A DNA stretch of 64,000 nt from positions 124,001 through 188,000 of the forward strand of contig NZ_JACNMM010000002.1 of assembly GCF_020529025.1 (NCBI RefSeq), given 5' to 3'. Source of the DNA: Oceaniglobus trochenteri. Its GTDB lineage: Bacteria; Pseudomonadota; Alphaproteobacteria; Rhodobacterales; Rhodobacteraceae. Below, piece after piece: positions 55,657 to 63,693 of this stretch (within the stretch, counting starts at the first letter, position 1; each line of letters opens with the position of its first letter). The notes below the pieces were generated by a model. It was not told the DNA's origin and made no database searches. It saw only the letters and a list, made by a program, of their open reading frames with translations. The translations under genes and the position numbers were made by a program.

Positions 55657-56721
55657 ATGTTCAAGCCCCTCACCCTCGCGCTTTGCGCCATCGCCTCTCC
55701 GTCTCTGGCCGAAGCCCCCCGCGTCGTGACCGACATCGCCCCCGTTCACGCCCTGGCCGCCCGGGTCATGCAAGGCGTCGGCACGCCGGGGATGATCGTC
55801 GCGCCCGGCGCGTCGCCCCATGACTATGCCCTGCGCCCTTCGGATGCCCGGGCGCTGTCGGGCGCTGACCTGGTGTTCTGGATCGGGGCCGAACTGACCC
55901 CCGGCCTGGAAAAGCCCCTTGCCACGCTGGCGGGCGATGCCGAAAGCATCGCGCTGTTGCACGCCGATGCCACCCTGGCCCGCACCTGGCGCGAGACGTT
56001 CCACAGCGATGAGGAAGACGGGCACGAAGGGCACGCGACCGAAGAGCGCCACGATGACCATGACCATGATCATGAGGGCCATGACGATCACGACCACGAG
56101 GAACACGCGCTGGATGACCACGGCCACGGCGATCACGACCATGACGACGAGGGCCACGCGCATGACGACCACAAGGACCACGCGCACGAGGGCCACGCCC
56201 ATGACCACGACGGCGAAGACCCCCACGCCTGGCTCGACCCCGAGAACGGCAAGGCCTGGCTGGGCCTGATGGCCGAAACACTGGCCTCCCGCGATCCGGC
56301 GAATGCCGCGCTTTACCGCGCCAATGCCGCCGCCGGCCAGGACGAGATCGACGCCGCCGTGGCACAGATCGAAACGCTGCTCCAACCGGTCGCCGATCAC
56401 CCCTATATCGTCTTCCATGACGCCTATCAGTATTTCGAACATCGTTTCGGGCTGCGGCCGGTCGGGGCGATCTCGCTGGCCGATGCGTCAGACCCCAGCC
56501 CGGCGCGGATCGCGGCGCTGCGCGATACCCTGCGCGACACCGGGGCGACCTGCGTCTTTTCCGAACCGCAATTCACCTCGGGCCTCACCGACGCGGTGTT
56601 CGACGGCACCACCGCGCGCACCGCGCTGATCGACCCGCTGGGCAGCGATCTGGAACCCGGCCCCGATTTCTACCCGGCGCTTCTGCTGTCGCTGGCACGG
56701 GCCATCGCCGGTTGCCTGTGA
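55657..56721 (+). CDS. znuA: Periplasmic zinc-binding protein ZnuA
   Basis: A 354-residue substrate-binding protein of the cluster A-1 metal type, with a signal peptide (MFKPLTLALCAIASPSLAEA). It has APGASPHDY with a zinc histidine, a long His/Asp-rich acidic loop (residues 115-190, about one-third histidine), GEDPHAWLDPENG, and YIVFHDAYQYFEHRFGL. The charged loop is typical of zinc-specific ZnuA. It is divergent from zur and is followed by a NicO-type permease in a GTGA overlap. Confidence 0.96.
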   Translation: MFKPLTLALCAIASPSLAEAPRVVTDIAPVHALAARVMQGVGTPGMIVAPGASPHDYALRPSDARALSGADLVFWIGAELTPGLEKPLATLAGDAESIALLHADATLARTWRETFHSDEEDGHEGHATEERHDDHDHDHEGHDDHDHEEHALDDHGHGDHDHDDEGHAHDDHKDHAHEGHAHDHDGEDPHAWLDPENGKAWLGLMAETLASRDPANAALYRANAAAGQDEIDAAVAQIETLLQPVADHPYIVFHDAYQYFEHRFGLRPVGAISLADASDPSPARIAALRDTLRDTGATCVFSEPQFTSGLTDAVFDGTTARTALIDPLGSDLEPGPDFYPALLLSLARAIAGCL

Positions 56722-57644
56722 ACCGCCATCCCGCCTCAGCCCGATGGATGATCGGCGCGCTGACCCTGGCACTGCTGGCGCTGCTGGCGCTTGGCTGGGC
56801 CACGGGCGCGCCCGACACCCTCGCCCGTTGGGCGGCCGAGGGGCAACGGAGCTTCCAGAACGCCATGGCCGCCTCGCTGCGGGCGCTGCGCGCCGGATCG
56901 CCCGGCGCCTTTGCCGGGCTGATGGGGGTCTGCTTTGCCTATGGGTTCTTCCATGCCGCAGGGCCGGGCCATGGCAAGGTTCTGATCGGGGGCTACGGCG
57001 TGGGGCGCCGGGTGGCCATGGGTCGCCTGACGCTGATCGCGCTGCTGTCGTCGCTGGCACAGGCGGGCACGGCGATTGTCGTGGTCTATGCCGGGATCTT
57101 CACCCTTGGCCTTGGCCACACGGCGCTGCGGGGTCTGGCGGAAGATGTCATGGCCCCGGTCAGCCAGGCCGCAATCGGGTTGATCGGGCTATGGCTGTTG
57201 ATCCGGGGCGCGCGGCGGCTGTGGAAGGCACGCCCCGGGGCCCGCCATCGGCATGACCACGGCCATGACCACGGGCACGGCGATGCTCCCTGCCCCGACT
57301 GCGGCCATCGCCACGGCCCCACCCTTGACGAGGTGCACGCCATCGGATCGGTCCGGGATGCCGCGTTGCTGATCGGGGCCATCGCCATCCGGCCCTGCAC
57401 CGGGGCGTTGTTCCTGCTGATCCTGACATGGCAGATGGACATTGCGGCGGCGGGTCTGGCCGGGGCCTTTGCCATGGGGCTTGGCACCGCCAGCATCACC
57501 ATCGCCGTCGCCATCGCCGCCACCGGGCTGCGCCGGGGGGCGGTTGTCTCGCTCGCGACCGGAAACCTGGCCCGCATCGCGATACCGGCCATCGAAATCG
57601 CGGCGGGCCTGCTGATCGTCGTCGTGGTCGCGCGGATGTTCTGA
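56718..57644 (+). CDS. NicO/RcnA-family metal permease coupled to znuA
   Basis: A 308-residue inner-membrane protein with about six hydrophobic segments. The NicO family motif FFHAAGPGHGKVLIGGYG is near residue 75, and a cytosolic His-rich loop (HRHDHGHDHGHGDAPCPDCGHRHG) lies near 175-200. Family members move Ni2+ or Co2+, usually outwards. Here the gene starts with GTG 56718 overlapping the znuA stop and sits beside the Zur operator, so a zinc role is more likely. A related protein, ZevB of Haemophilus, works in zinc uptake. Confidence 0.88.
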   Translation: MNRHPASARWMIGALTLALLALLALGWATGAPDTLARWAAEGQRSFQNAMAASLRALRAGSPGAFAGLMGVCFAYGFFHAAGPGHGKVLIGGYGVGRRVAMGRLTLIALLSSLAQAGTAIVVVYAGIFTLGLGHTALRGLAEDVMAPVSQAAIGLIGLWLLIRGARRLWKARPGARHRHDHGHDHGHGDAPCPDCGHRHGPTLDEVHAIGSVRDAALLIGAIAIRPCTGALFLLILTWQMDIAAAGLAGAFAMGLGTASITIAVAIAATGLRRGAVVSLATGNLARIAIPAIEIAAGLLIVVVVARMF

Positions 57645-57664
57645 TGCATCCGCGCGGCGGGCGC

Positions 57665-58651
57665 TCAGCCGAGGCTGCCGCCCAATTCGTCGTCGATATG
57701 CACCTGGATGATCTCGTCGAAGCTGCTTTCCGCTTTGAACCCCAGATCGATGGCGCGCTGGGGGTCGAAATCCTCGGCCCAGCCGGAAACGATTTTCGCA
57801 ATGGTTTCATCGTGTTCGCGCCGGATCAGCGCCACGGCGTCATTGCCCGCCACGCGGCGCAGCGCCTCGATCTGCTCGGCCACGGTGGCGCTCAGCCCCG
57901 GCATCGACAGGTTGCGCCGCTGATTCAGCGGTGCGGTATCGAGCGTGGCGGCGTGCAACAGGAACCCGACGGCGGCACGCGGGCTGGCGTGCCAGTGGCG
58001 CACGGTGTCAGCCACCGGCAGAACAGCCGGCTGCCCCACCAGTGGTTCGCGCAGGATGTTGGAAAAGAACCCCGACGCCGCCTTGTTCGGCGCCCCGGGG
58101 CGCACGCAGATGGTGGGCAGGCGGATGCCGATGCCATCGAAGATGCCCCGGCGCGAATAATCGGCCAGCAGCAGTTCGCAGATGGCCTTCTGGGTGCCAT
58201 AGCTGGTTTGCGGCGTATGATGAAAGGTATCGCCGATCCTGTCGGGAAAGGGCGCGCCGAAAACCGCAATCGACGAGGTGAAGACCAGCCGCGGCACATA
58301 GCTTTCCCGCTGCCCCTCGGCGCGGATCGCTTCGAACAGGAGGCGCGTGCCGTCCAGGTTGATGCGATAGCCCTTGTCGAAATCGGCCTCGGCCTCGCCC
58401 GAAACAATGGCGGCGAGGTGGAAGATCACATCGGGCCGCGTCGTCACCAGCGACCCGGCCACGCCGGGCGCCGACAGATCGGCGGCGGTGCGGGTGACGG
58501 TGCCATCAAAGCCCTCGGGCGCCGAGGGTTCGACCACATCCACCAGCGACAGCCGGTCGATCCCGTCCGCCCCGGGCAGGCCATCACTGGCCAGCCGCGC
58601 CGTCAGCTTGCGCCCGACCATCCCCGCCGCGCCGATTATCATCACATGCAT
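57665..58651 (-). CDS. denD: D-erythronate dehydrogenase-like SDR (DenD)
   Basis: A 328-residue extended short-chain dehydrogenase. It has the NAD motif IIGAAGMVGRKL, FHLAAIVSGEAEADFDKGY, the active site VFTSSIAVFG with Tyr-x3-Lys in YGTQKAICELLL, and GFFSNILREPLVGQ. The FHLAAIVSGEAE and TICVRPGAPNKAASGF segments are typical of DenD. No other erythronate genes (denK, otnI) are adjacent, so the assignment to erythronate use is tentative. ATG 58651 follows GGAG. Confidence 0.82.
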   Translation of the reverse strand: MHVMIIGAAGMVGRKLTARLASDGLPGADGIDRLSLVDVVEPSAPEGFDGTVTRTAADLSAPGVAGSLVTTRPDVIFHLAAIVSGEAEADFDKGYRINLDGTRLLFEAIRAEGQRESYVPRLVFTSSIAVFGAPFPDRIGDTFHHTPQTSYGTQKAICELLLADYSRRGIFDGIGIRLPTICVRPGAPNKAASGFFSNILREPLVGQPAVLPVADTVRHWHASPRAAVGFLLHAATLDTAPLNQRRNLSMPGLSATVAEQIEALRRVAGNDAVALIRREHDETIAKIVSGWAEDFDPQRAIDLGFKAESSFDEIIQVHIDDELGGSLG

Positions 58652-58895
58652 GTCACGCTCCATCCCTTCAGGCCATGCCGCAGCATGGCGGCCGAGCGAT
58701 CTCTAGCACCCCGCCCCCAGCTTCGAAAGCCTCGCCTCTGACGCCAGGGCAATCCAAAGGCGCGGGCCCTGCCCGCACGACATTTTTTGCGGGCGCCCGC
58801 CGCAGCCTCTTGTCCGGCTTGTGGCGGGCGGACCAGGCCGCGCCGACAGGGTGCCTCCGGCGGGATATTTGCGGACCAAAGATGGAAGGGCGGTT

Positions 58896-59735
58896 CTAGA
58901 GATCGCTGCGGACGTGCCAGAGTTCGGGGAAGAGTTCGACCTCGAGCATCCGGCGCAGGTAGGCCACGCCGGAGGTGCCCCCGGTCCCGCGCTTGAAGCC
59001 GATGATCCGTTCGACTGTCGTGACGTGGTTGAAGCGCCAGCGGCGGAAATAGTCTTCGAGATCCACCAGCTTTTCCGCCAGTTCGTAAAGCTGCCAGTGT
59101 GCCGTCGTGTCGCCATAGACCTCGGCCCAGAGGGCGCGCACCCGGTCATCGGCACTGTGCGGTCTGTCCTGTTGCAGAAGGCCCTCGGGCACCGAAGCGC
59201 CGCGCAGTCGATCGAAAAGCATGGTCAGCGCCACGTGGTAGAGGCTGGGGCGGTTCAGCTCTTCGGTCAGGACGCCGTGCCATTCGGGGCGATGTTCATG
59301 CACCTTCAGCATTGCGGGTTGCCGGTTGCCGAGGATGAATTCGATCTGCCGGTACTGGTGGCTTTGGAAACCGCTGGAGGCGGCAAGATCACCGCGAAAG
59401 GCGGTGTATTCACTGGGCGTCATGGTGCGCAGCACGTCCCAGGCGCTGTTGAGTTGTTCGAATATCCGCGCGACGCGGGTCAGAACCTTGAAGGCCTGGC
59501 CCATCCGCCCCGCCTGAAGCGCGCTGCGGGCGGCCTCGAGTTCGAAGACCGCGAGGCGCATCCAAAGTTCGCTGGTCTGGTGCTGGATGATGAACAGCAT
59601 CTCGTCGTGGGCCTGAGACACCGGGTGCTGGGCGGTCAGGACCTGGGAAAGGGACAGGTAATCGCCATAGGACATCTCACCGTCGAACGACATGCGCGCG
59701 CCTTCGGCCGCTGGATCGTGGGGGCAATCGCTCAT
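58896..59735 (-). CDS. kynA: Tryptophan 2,3-dioxygenase
   Basis: Haem enzyme for the first step of the kynurenine pathway. The 279-residue protein has the substrate-binding and haem regions SYGDYLSLSQVL, HDEMLFIIQHQTSELWMRL, FQSHQYRQIEF, and the proximal histidine region RFNHVTTVERIIGFKRGTGG. I chose ATG 59735, where the conserved region starts (SDCPHDP); a longer TTG-started version has no ribosome site. No kynU or kynB lies next to it. Confidence 0.95.
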   Translation of the reverse strand: MSDCPHDPAAEGARMSFDGEMSYGDYLSLSQVLTAQHPVSQAHDEMLFIIQHQTSELWMRLAVFELEAARSALQAGRMGQAFKVLTRVARIFEQLNSAWDVLRTMTPSEYTAFRGDLAASSGFQSHQYRQIEFILGNRQPAMLKVHEHRPEWHGVLTEELNRPSLYHVALTMLFDRLRGASVPEGLLQQDRPHSADDRVRALWAEVYGDTTAHWQLYELAEKLVDLEDYFRRWRFNHVTTVERIIGFKRGTGGTSGVAYLRRMLEVELFPELWHVRSDL

Positions 59736-59883
59736 CTTCGTCTCGCTGTTGTTGGCTGCGAAAGGGTTCGCCAAGTGATCGCACGGCGAAGGGCGGCAAA
59801 GCCAGCCCCAAGGCGCGATGCCGGGGCGGCATTAACCAGCCGTTAACCGAAATCACGGAAGGCTGGTGCGATGGAGGTGCCCC

Positions 59884-60558
59884 TTGCGCAAAGCCCTGTT
59901 CCTGGCCTTCGTCCTGCTGCTGCCCGGCGGTATCGCCTGGGGCGGCGCTTGGCCGAGGGAGAAAGGGGGCGTCTTCCTGTCGCTGAGCCAGAACGTCAGC
60001 CATGAGGGCAACGGGCGGCCGGACGGGTATCGCGCAATCTATCTTGAATATGGCGTCACGCCCAGACTGACCTTCGGCGCGAAGCTGTGGCAGAGGGCGG
60101 ATCGGGCCTTTGGCGATGCCCTGGTCTTTGCGCGCTATCCTGTAGGCGACCCCGATGGCGCCCACAGGTTCGCCCTGGGGCTGGCGCTGGGGGTGCGCCA
60201 CTATGACGGTGGGGAAACACGGCCTGCCGTCCAGTCGGAGGCGTCTTGGGGAAAAGGGTTCCAGTCGCGGTTCGGCGATGGCTGGATGGCGCTGGACGGC
60301 GCCTTTGGCCAGACCATCGGTGGGGGCGACAGGTGGCTGAAGCTGGATTTCACCCTTGGGCTGAAGCCGGACGAGAAGACCCACCTGATCCTGCAACTGC
60401 GCGGCCACGATGAAACCCGGTCCGGGCGTGTCGCCGTGCTGGCGCCCAGCTATGTGCGCGCAATCAGTGAACGGCTGAAGGTCGAGGTGGGGATGACCTA
60501 TCGGTTGCGGGGCGCCAACCGCGTCGGCGCCACGCTGGGAACATGGATCGAATTCTGA
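59884..60558 (+). CDS. Exported outer-membrane-like protein of unknown function
   Basis: A 224-residue protein with a signal peptide (LRKALFLAFVLLLPGGIAWG). The mature part alternates polar and hydrophobic residues in several short strands (FLSLSQNVSHEG, AIYLEYGVTPRLTFGAKL, HRFALGLALGVRHYD, LKLDFTLGLKPDEKTHLILQL, KVEVGMTYRL) and ends in TWIEF, a terminal aromatic residue. This pattern fits a small outer-membrane beta-barrel. TTG 59884 has GGAGG six bases upstream and starts the signal peptide. The family name is not known to me. Confidence 0.75.
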   Translation: MRKALFLAFVLLLPGGIAWGGAWPREKGGVFLSLSQNVSHEGNGRPDGYRAIYLEYGVTPRLTFGAKLWQRADRAFGDALVFARYPVGDPDGAHRFALGLALGVRHYDGGETRPAVQSEASWGKGFQSRFGDGWMALDGAFGQTIGGGDRWLKLDFTLGLKPDEKTHLILQLRGHDETRSGRVAVLAPSYVRAISERLKVEVGMTYRLRGANRVGATLGTWIEF

Positions 60559-60572
60559 GGGGGCAGGCAACC

Positions 60573-60594
60573 GGGGCAGGCCACAGCCCGCCCC
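60573..60594. terminator. Possible terminator between convergent genes
   Basis: GGGGC-A-GGC (60573-60581) pairs with GCC-C-GCCCC (60586-60594) around one mismatch, loop CACA. It lies between two convergent stops, but there is no good T-run on either side. Confidence 0.3.
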
Positions 60595-60604
60595 GCAGCA
60601 CAAC

Positions 60605-62896
60605 TCAGAACGGTTTGTCGCAGCGGGCGGTCACCTGAACCCGGCCACGGGTGGGCACCGCCCAGCCCAGACGCACCCGGTTCTGGTTCGGCCCGTCCAG
60701 CGGCGTGACCGACGGCATGTCGTGGACGGTGGCCGCGCCCTGGGTCTTCAACTCGCCCTCGGGCACCACGGCGCTGACCGTGCGGGTGACTCCTTCGAAG
60801 GGCATGAAGCCGCCGACCGACAGGGTCCAGGTGCTGGCGTTGTCGTTCTGGTTGAACTCCAGCGTGACGGGATTGATGGTGGCCTGGTTAACCCCGTTGA
60901 AGGTATTGCCGGCAAAGTTGATCATCCGCGCCAGCCCGTGGTCCAGCCCGGCAATGGAATCGTCCACGCGATCCACCCTTTCGACCTGGCCGTTGATGGA
61001 TTTGAAGGTGTTGCCCACCACGTTCAGCCCCTGCATGAAATGCCCGGCGCCGAAGGGTTTCACCACGATCCAGCTGAACCAGGGCGCCACGTCGTTGGCG
61101 GTGAAGATGCAGCCGGTGATCGACAGCCCCCCGAAGGAGAATTCGTTCGAGAAGGACGGTTCGGCGTCGTGTTCGTTCGTCCACTCGATGAAGGAATTGT
61201 CGAGGTAACACCCCGTGATGACCGTTTTCACGTTGGTTTCGGTGAAGACCACGCCCGCCGTGCGCGGCCCGTTGTTGACGTTGTCACCCTGGAACCAATG
61301 GTTGCCCACCAGAAGATGGCCATTGCCGAACAAAACCATGGTCGTGCCCAGCCTCTGGAACCGGCTGTCGCGGATCTTGCCGTCGTTGGCGTTGATGTTG
61401 AAGCCCACCGACTGGCGCTGCGTGGCGGGCAGCGATTGTTCATCCGAGATGAAGCTGCACCGGTCGATCTGAAGATCCTGGCAACCCTTGCCGATACTGG
61501 TGATGCCGCGGTGTTTGGGCTTGGTGATGAAGCAGTCCTTCAGGTGAAAGGTCTCGCCCTCGGGGGCCAGCATGATGCCGCTGGCCAGACCGTCAAGCTG
61601 GAACTCGATATCCGTCAGGTTGAACTTGCTCAGCTTGGTGAAGCCGCTGAAATCCAGCGCATAGCGGAAGCGCCGGAAGGTGTAGGTCTGGCTGCCCACG
61701 GCATCGTAAAGCGGCTGGCTGAGCGTGACGGTGCGTTGCCCGACATTCTTGTCGCGCACGTAAACCTCGCGCCCCACGCCGTTGCCCGTCACCAGCGACC
61801 CGATCTCGATGTTGGCCACGTTCACCACGTCGGTCAGGGTCTTGGGGTTGTTGGTGTTGTAGCGGGCGGTAGAGTTGACGTTGGGCGTGTTCCAGGCCGG
61901 GCCCGGCACGCAGTTGAACTGCCCGTTGCGGATGACGCGGCGGATTTCATAGGTGGTCAGGTTGTCCACGGCCTCGGCCATGTCGATCGGGCCGTTCAGT
62001 TCGATCCGCCGACCGCCCATGTCCAGGCTTTCGTGATCGGTGTTGTTCAGCAGCGCCTGGAACGCCTTTCGGAAACCCAGCACCTCGTCTCCGAAGGCGT
62101 CGATATAGGTAGGCAGGTCATAGTTCTTGCGCAGGATCAGGCGGCGGTTGGCAGGCATCGACAGCGTGCCGACAAAGCGCGTGGTATTGGCCATGGTCAC
62201 ATCGCCGTTCAGCCGGTAGACCCCTTCGGGCACCAGAACGCTGCGCCCGGCCGCGGCGGCATCGGCGGCGGCGAAGGCAGCGGTGTCATCGGTGGTGCCA
62301 TCGCCCAAGGCGCCGTAATCGCGCACATCGACCCAATCCATCAGGGTGCGGATGAAGGCGCCGGTGATGTCCTCGATCTCGATATCGTCGATCCGCACCA
62401 CGCCGCCGTTCGGCCCGGTCAGGTCAAGCCCGAAATGACCGTAGAGCGCATCGCGTCCCCAGGCCATGTCGACCCCGTTGCGCGCGCCGATCCCGACGAT
62501 CGCGCTTACCTCGACCACCGCGCCATAGGCGATCAGCGGCACGGTGGGCCCGAAGGTGGTGACACCGCCCACCGGGTTGCCCCCCGCCCCGCCCGGATAG
62601 CCGGCGATGCGCACACCGGGCAGATTGCCCGACACCGCCTTCACCCGCGCGGTGATGCGCAGATAGCATCCCGGCAAAAGCGGTGTCTCGCCGCTATAGC
62701 GCAGCCGTTGCGTGCCCTGCACCTTGATCAGTTCCAGCGCCGTGCCGAAATCCTGATCGGCGGGCACCACCGCCGCATTGGGCGCGCCGGCATAGGTGGC
62801 CGATCCCGGCGTGCCGTCCTCGCTTGACCAGACGTTCAGGCCGTTCCCGAAGGACGGCGGCATCAATACCAATCCGTCTGTGATCGCTTTGTTCAT
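60605..62896 (-). CDS. Large right-handed beta-helix protein (pectate lyase superfamily/GH28-like)
   Basis: A 763-residue protein with no signal peptide. The N-terminal 180 residues form a beta-rich, ligand-binding-like domain (LVLMPPSFGNGLNVWSSEDG, then CYLRITARVKAVSG). At about 190-215 the pectate-lyase-3 type start appears (VDVRDYGALGDGTTDDTAAF), with repeated asparagine-rich turns (NDGKIRDSRF, LVGNHWFQG, NVVGNTFKSING) typical of a beta-helix. The C-terminal 60 residues form another strand-rich module. Similar architectures occur in phage tailspikes and surface polysaccharide-binding proteins. ATG 62896 follows AAGGGAC. A lyase or binding role is a guess. Confidence 0.75.
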   Translation of the reverse strand: MNKAITDGLVLMPPSFGNGLNVWSSEDGTPGSATYAGAPNAAVVPADQDFGTALELIKVQGTQRLRYSGETPLLPGCYLRITARVKAVSGNLPGVRIAGYPGGAGGNPVGGVTTFGPTVPLIAYGAVVEVSAIVGIGARNGVDMAWGRDALYGHFGLDLTGPNGGVVRIDDIEIEDITGAFIRTLMDWVDVRDYGALGDGTTDDTAAFAAADAAAAGRSVLVPEGVYRLNGDVTMANTTRFVGTLSMPANRRLILRKNYDLPTYIDAFGDEVLGFRKAFQALLNNTDHESLDMGGRRIELNGPIDMAEAVDNLTTYEIRRVIRNGQFNCVPGPAWNTPNVNSTARYNTNNPKTLTDVVNVANIEIGSLVTGNGVGREVYVRDKNVGQRTVTLSQPLYDAVGSQTYTFRRFRYALDFSGFTKLSKFNLTDIEFQLDGLASGIMLAPEGETFHLKDCFITKPKHRGITSIGKGCQDLQIDRCSFISDEQSLPATQRQSVGFNINANDGKIRDSRFQRLGTTMVLFGNGHLLVGNHWFQGDNVNNGPRTAGVVFTETNVKTVITGCYLDNSFIEWTNEHDAEPSFSNEFSFGGLSITGCIFTANDVAPWFSWIVVKPFGAGHFMQGLNVVGNTFKSINGQVERVDRVDDSIAGLDHGLARMINFAGNTFNGVNQATINPVTLEFNQNDNASTWTLSVGGFMPFEGVTRTVSAVVPEGELKTQGAATVHDMPSVTPLDGPNQNRVRLGWAVPTRGRVQVTARCDKPF

Positions 62897-62934
62897 CGCT
62901 GTCCCTTTCGCTGCGCCAGAACCGCCACCTTCCC

Positions 62935-62973
62935 GAAAACGAAAACCCCGCACGCCGTGGCGGCATCCGGGGT
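62935..62973 (-). terminator. Terminator of the DUF4864-like gene
   Basis: ACCCCG (62945-62950) with CGGGGT (62968-62973), plus inner GCCG/CGGC around an internal loop, form a hairpin. On the minus strand it is followed by TTTTCGTTTTCG. It lies 88 bases after the DUF4864-like stop, separating it from the beta-helix gene. Confidence 0.8.
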
Positions 62974-63060
62974 CTCATCATGGGAAGTCGTGGTTTCTGG
63001 GCGAAAGGGGTACCAACGGGCCGTTAACCCGGCGCTAACCCACCGTGCGCGCCCCTGTCC

Positions 63061-63480
63061 TCAGGCGCCCAGCTGCGGCGCCTTGAGAAGTTGCACGCCG
63101 TTGATCTGCCAGCCCGATTCCGTCGGGATCATCTGGTAATCCAGCGCGTGAAAGGCCCCCGAGGCATCGCGCACCAGCACCTTCTGCCAGACCTGGCCAT
63201 TGATGCTGCGCAGCTCGAGAAACTTCAGGTCGCGGGGCCGGTGCACCATGGGATACCCCTGCTGCACCATCGCGCCAAACCTGTCGGCACTGCCGAAGAT
63301 GCCCCGGATCATGGGCGAGGCATAGGTGAAGGCCGTTTCGAAATCATCGGCCTGAAAGGCCTCGATCTGGTTCCGGATCACGCCTTCGATGGCGGGGTCG
63401 GGCATCACTTCGCTGGTCTGGGCGCGAACCATTCCGGCAAGGCCCAGCACAATGGCCAAGGTCAAGATCAGTCGTTTCAT
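63061..63480 (-). CDS. DUF4864-like exported protein
   Basis: A 139-residue protein with a signal peptide (MKRLILTLAIVLGLAGMVRAQ). The mature part resembles the DUF4864/SnoaL-like cone fold: IEGVIRNQIEAFQADDFETAFTYASPMIRGIF near the start and then YQMIPTESGWQINGVQLL at the end. Such domains are common in Rhodobacterales periplasmic proteins; no function is known. ATG 63480 follows AAGGAAAGG. Confidence 0.82.
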   Translation of the reverse strand: MKRLILTLAIVLGLAGMVRAQTSEVMPDPAIEGVIRNQIEAFQADDFETAFTYASPMIRGIFGSADRFGAMVQQGYPMVHRPRDLKFLELRSINGQVWQKVLVRDASGAFHALDYQMIPTESGWQINGVQLLKAPQLGA

Positions 63481-63652
63481 CGCATCGCCTTTCCTTTTGC
63501 CTCTTTGCAAAATATACGGCGCGAAAGCACGATCAGTTTCACGATTTCGACAGCGAAACCGCGATCACCGCGCAAGGCACGGAAAAGCAATGAAAAGCCA
63601 AAGGCACTTTTTCAGGCGCCACCGCATCTGCGATAGCCCATCGAAGGGGAAA

Positions 63653-63675
63653 GGCCCCCGGCCCCATCGGGGGCC
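63653..63675 (-). terminator. Possible terminator of the lysyl-tRNA synthetase gene
   Basis: GGCCCCCG (63653-63660) and CGGGGGCC (63668-63675) form a perfect 8-bp stem with loop GCCCCAT. The minus strand continues with TTTCCCCTT. It lies 18 bases past the synthetase stop. The T-run is weak. Confidence 0.5.
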
Positions 63676-63693
63676 AGGGGCATCGTGCAGCCC

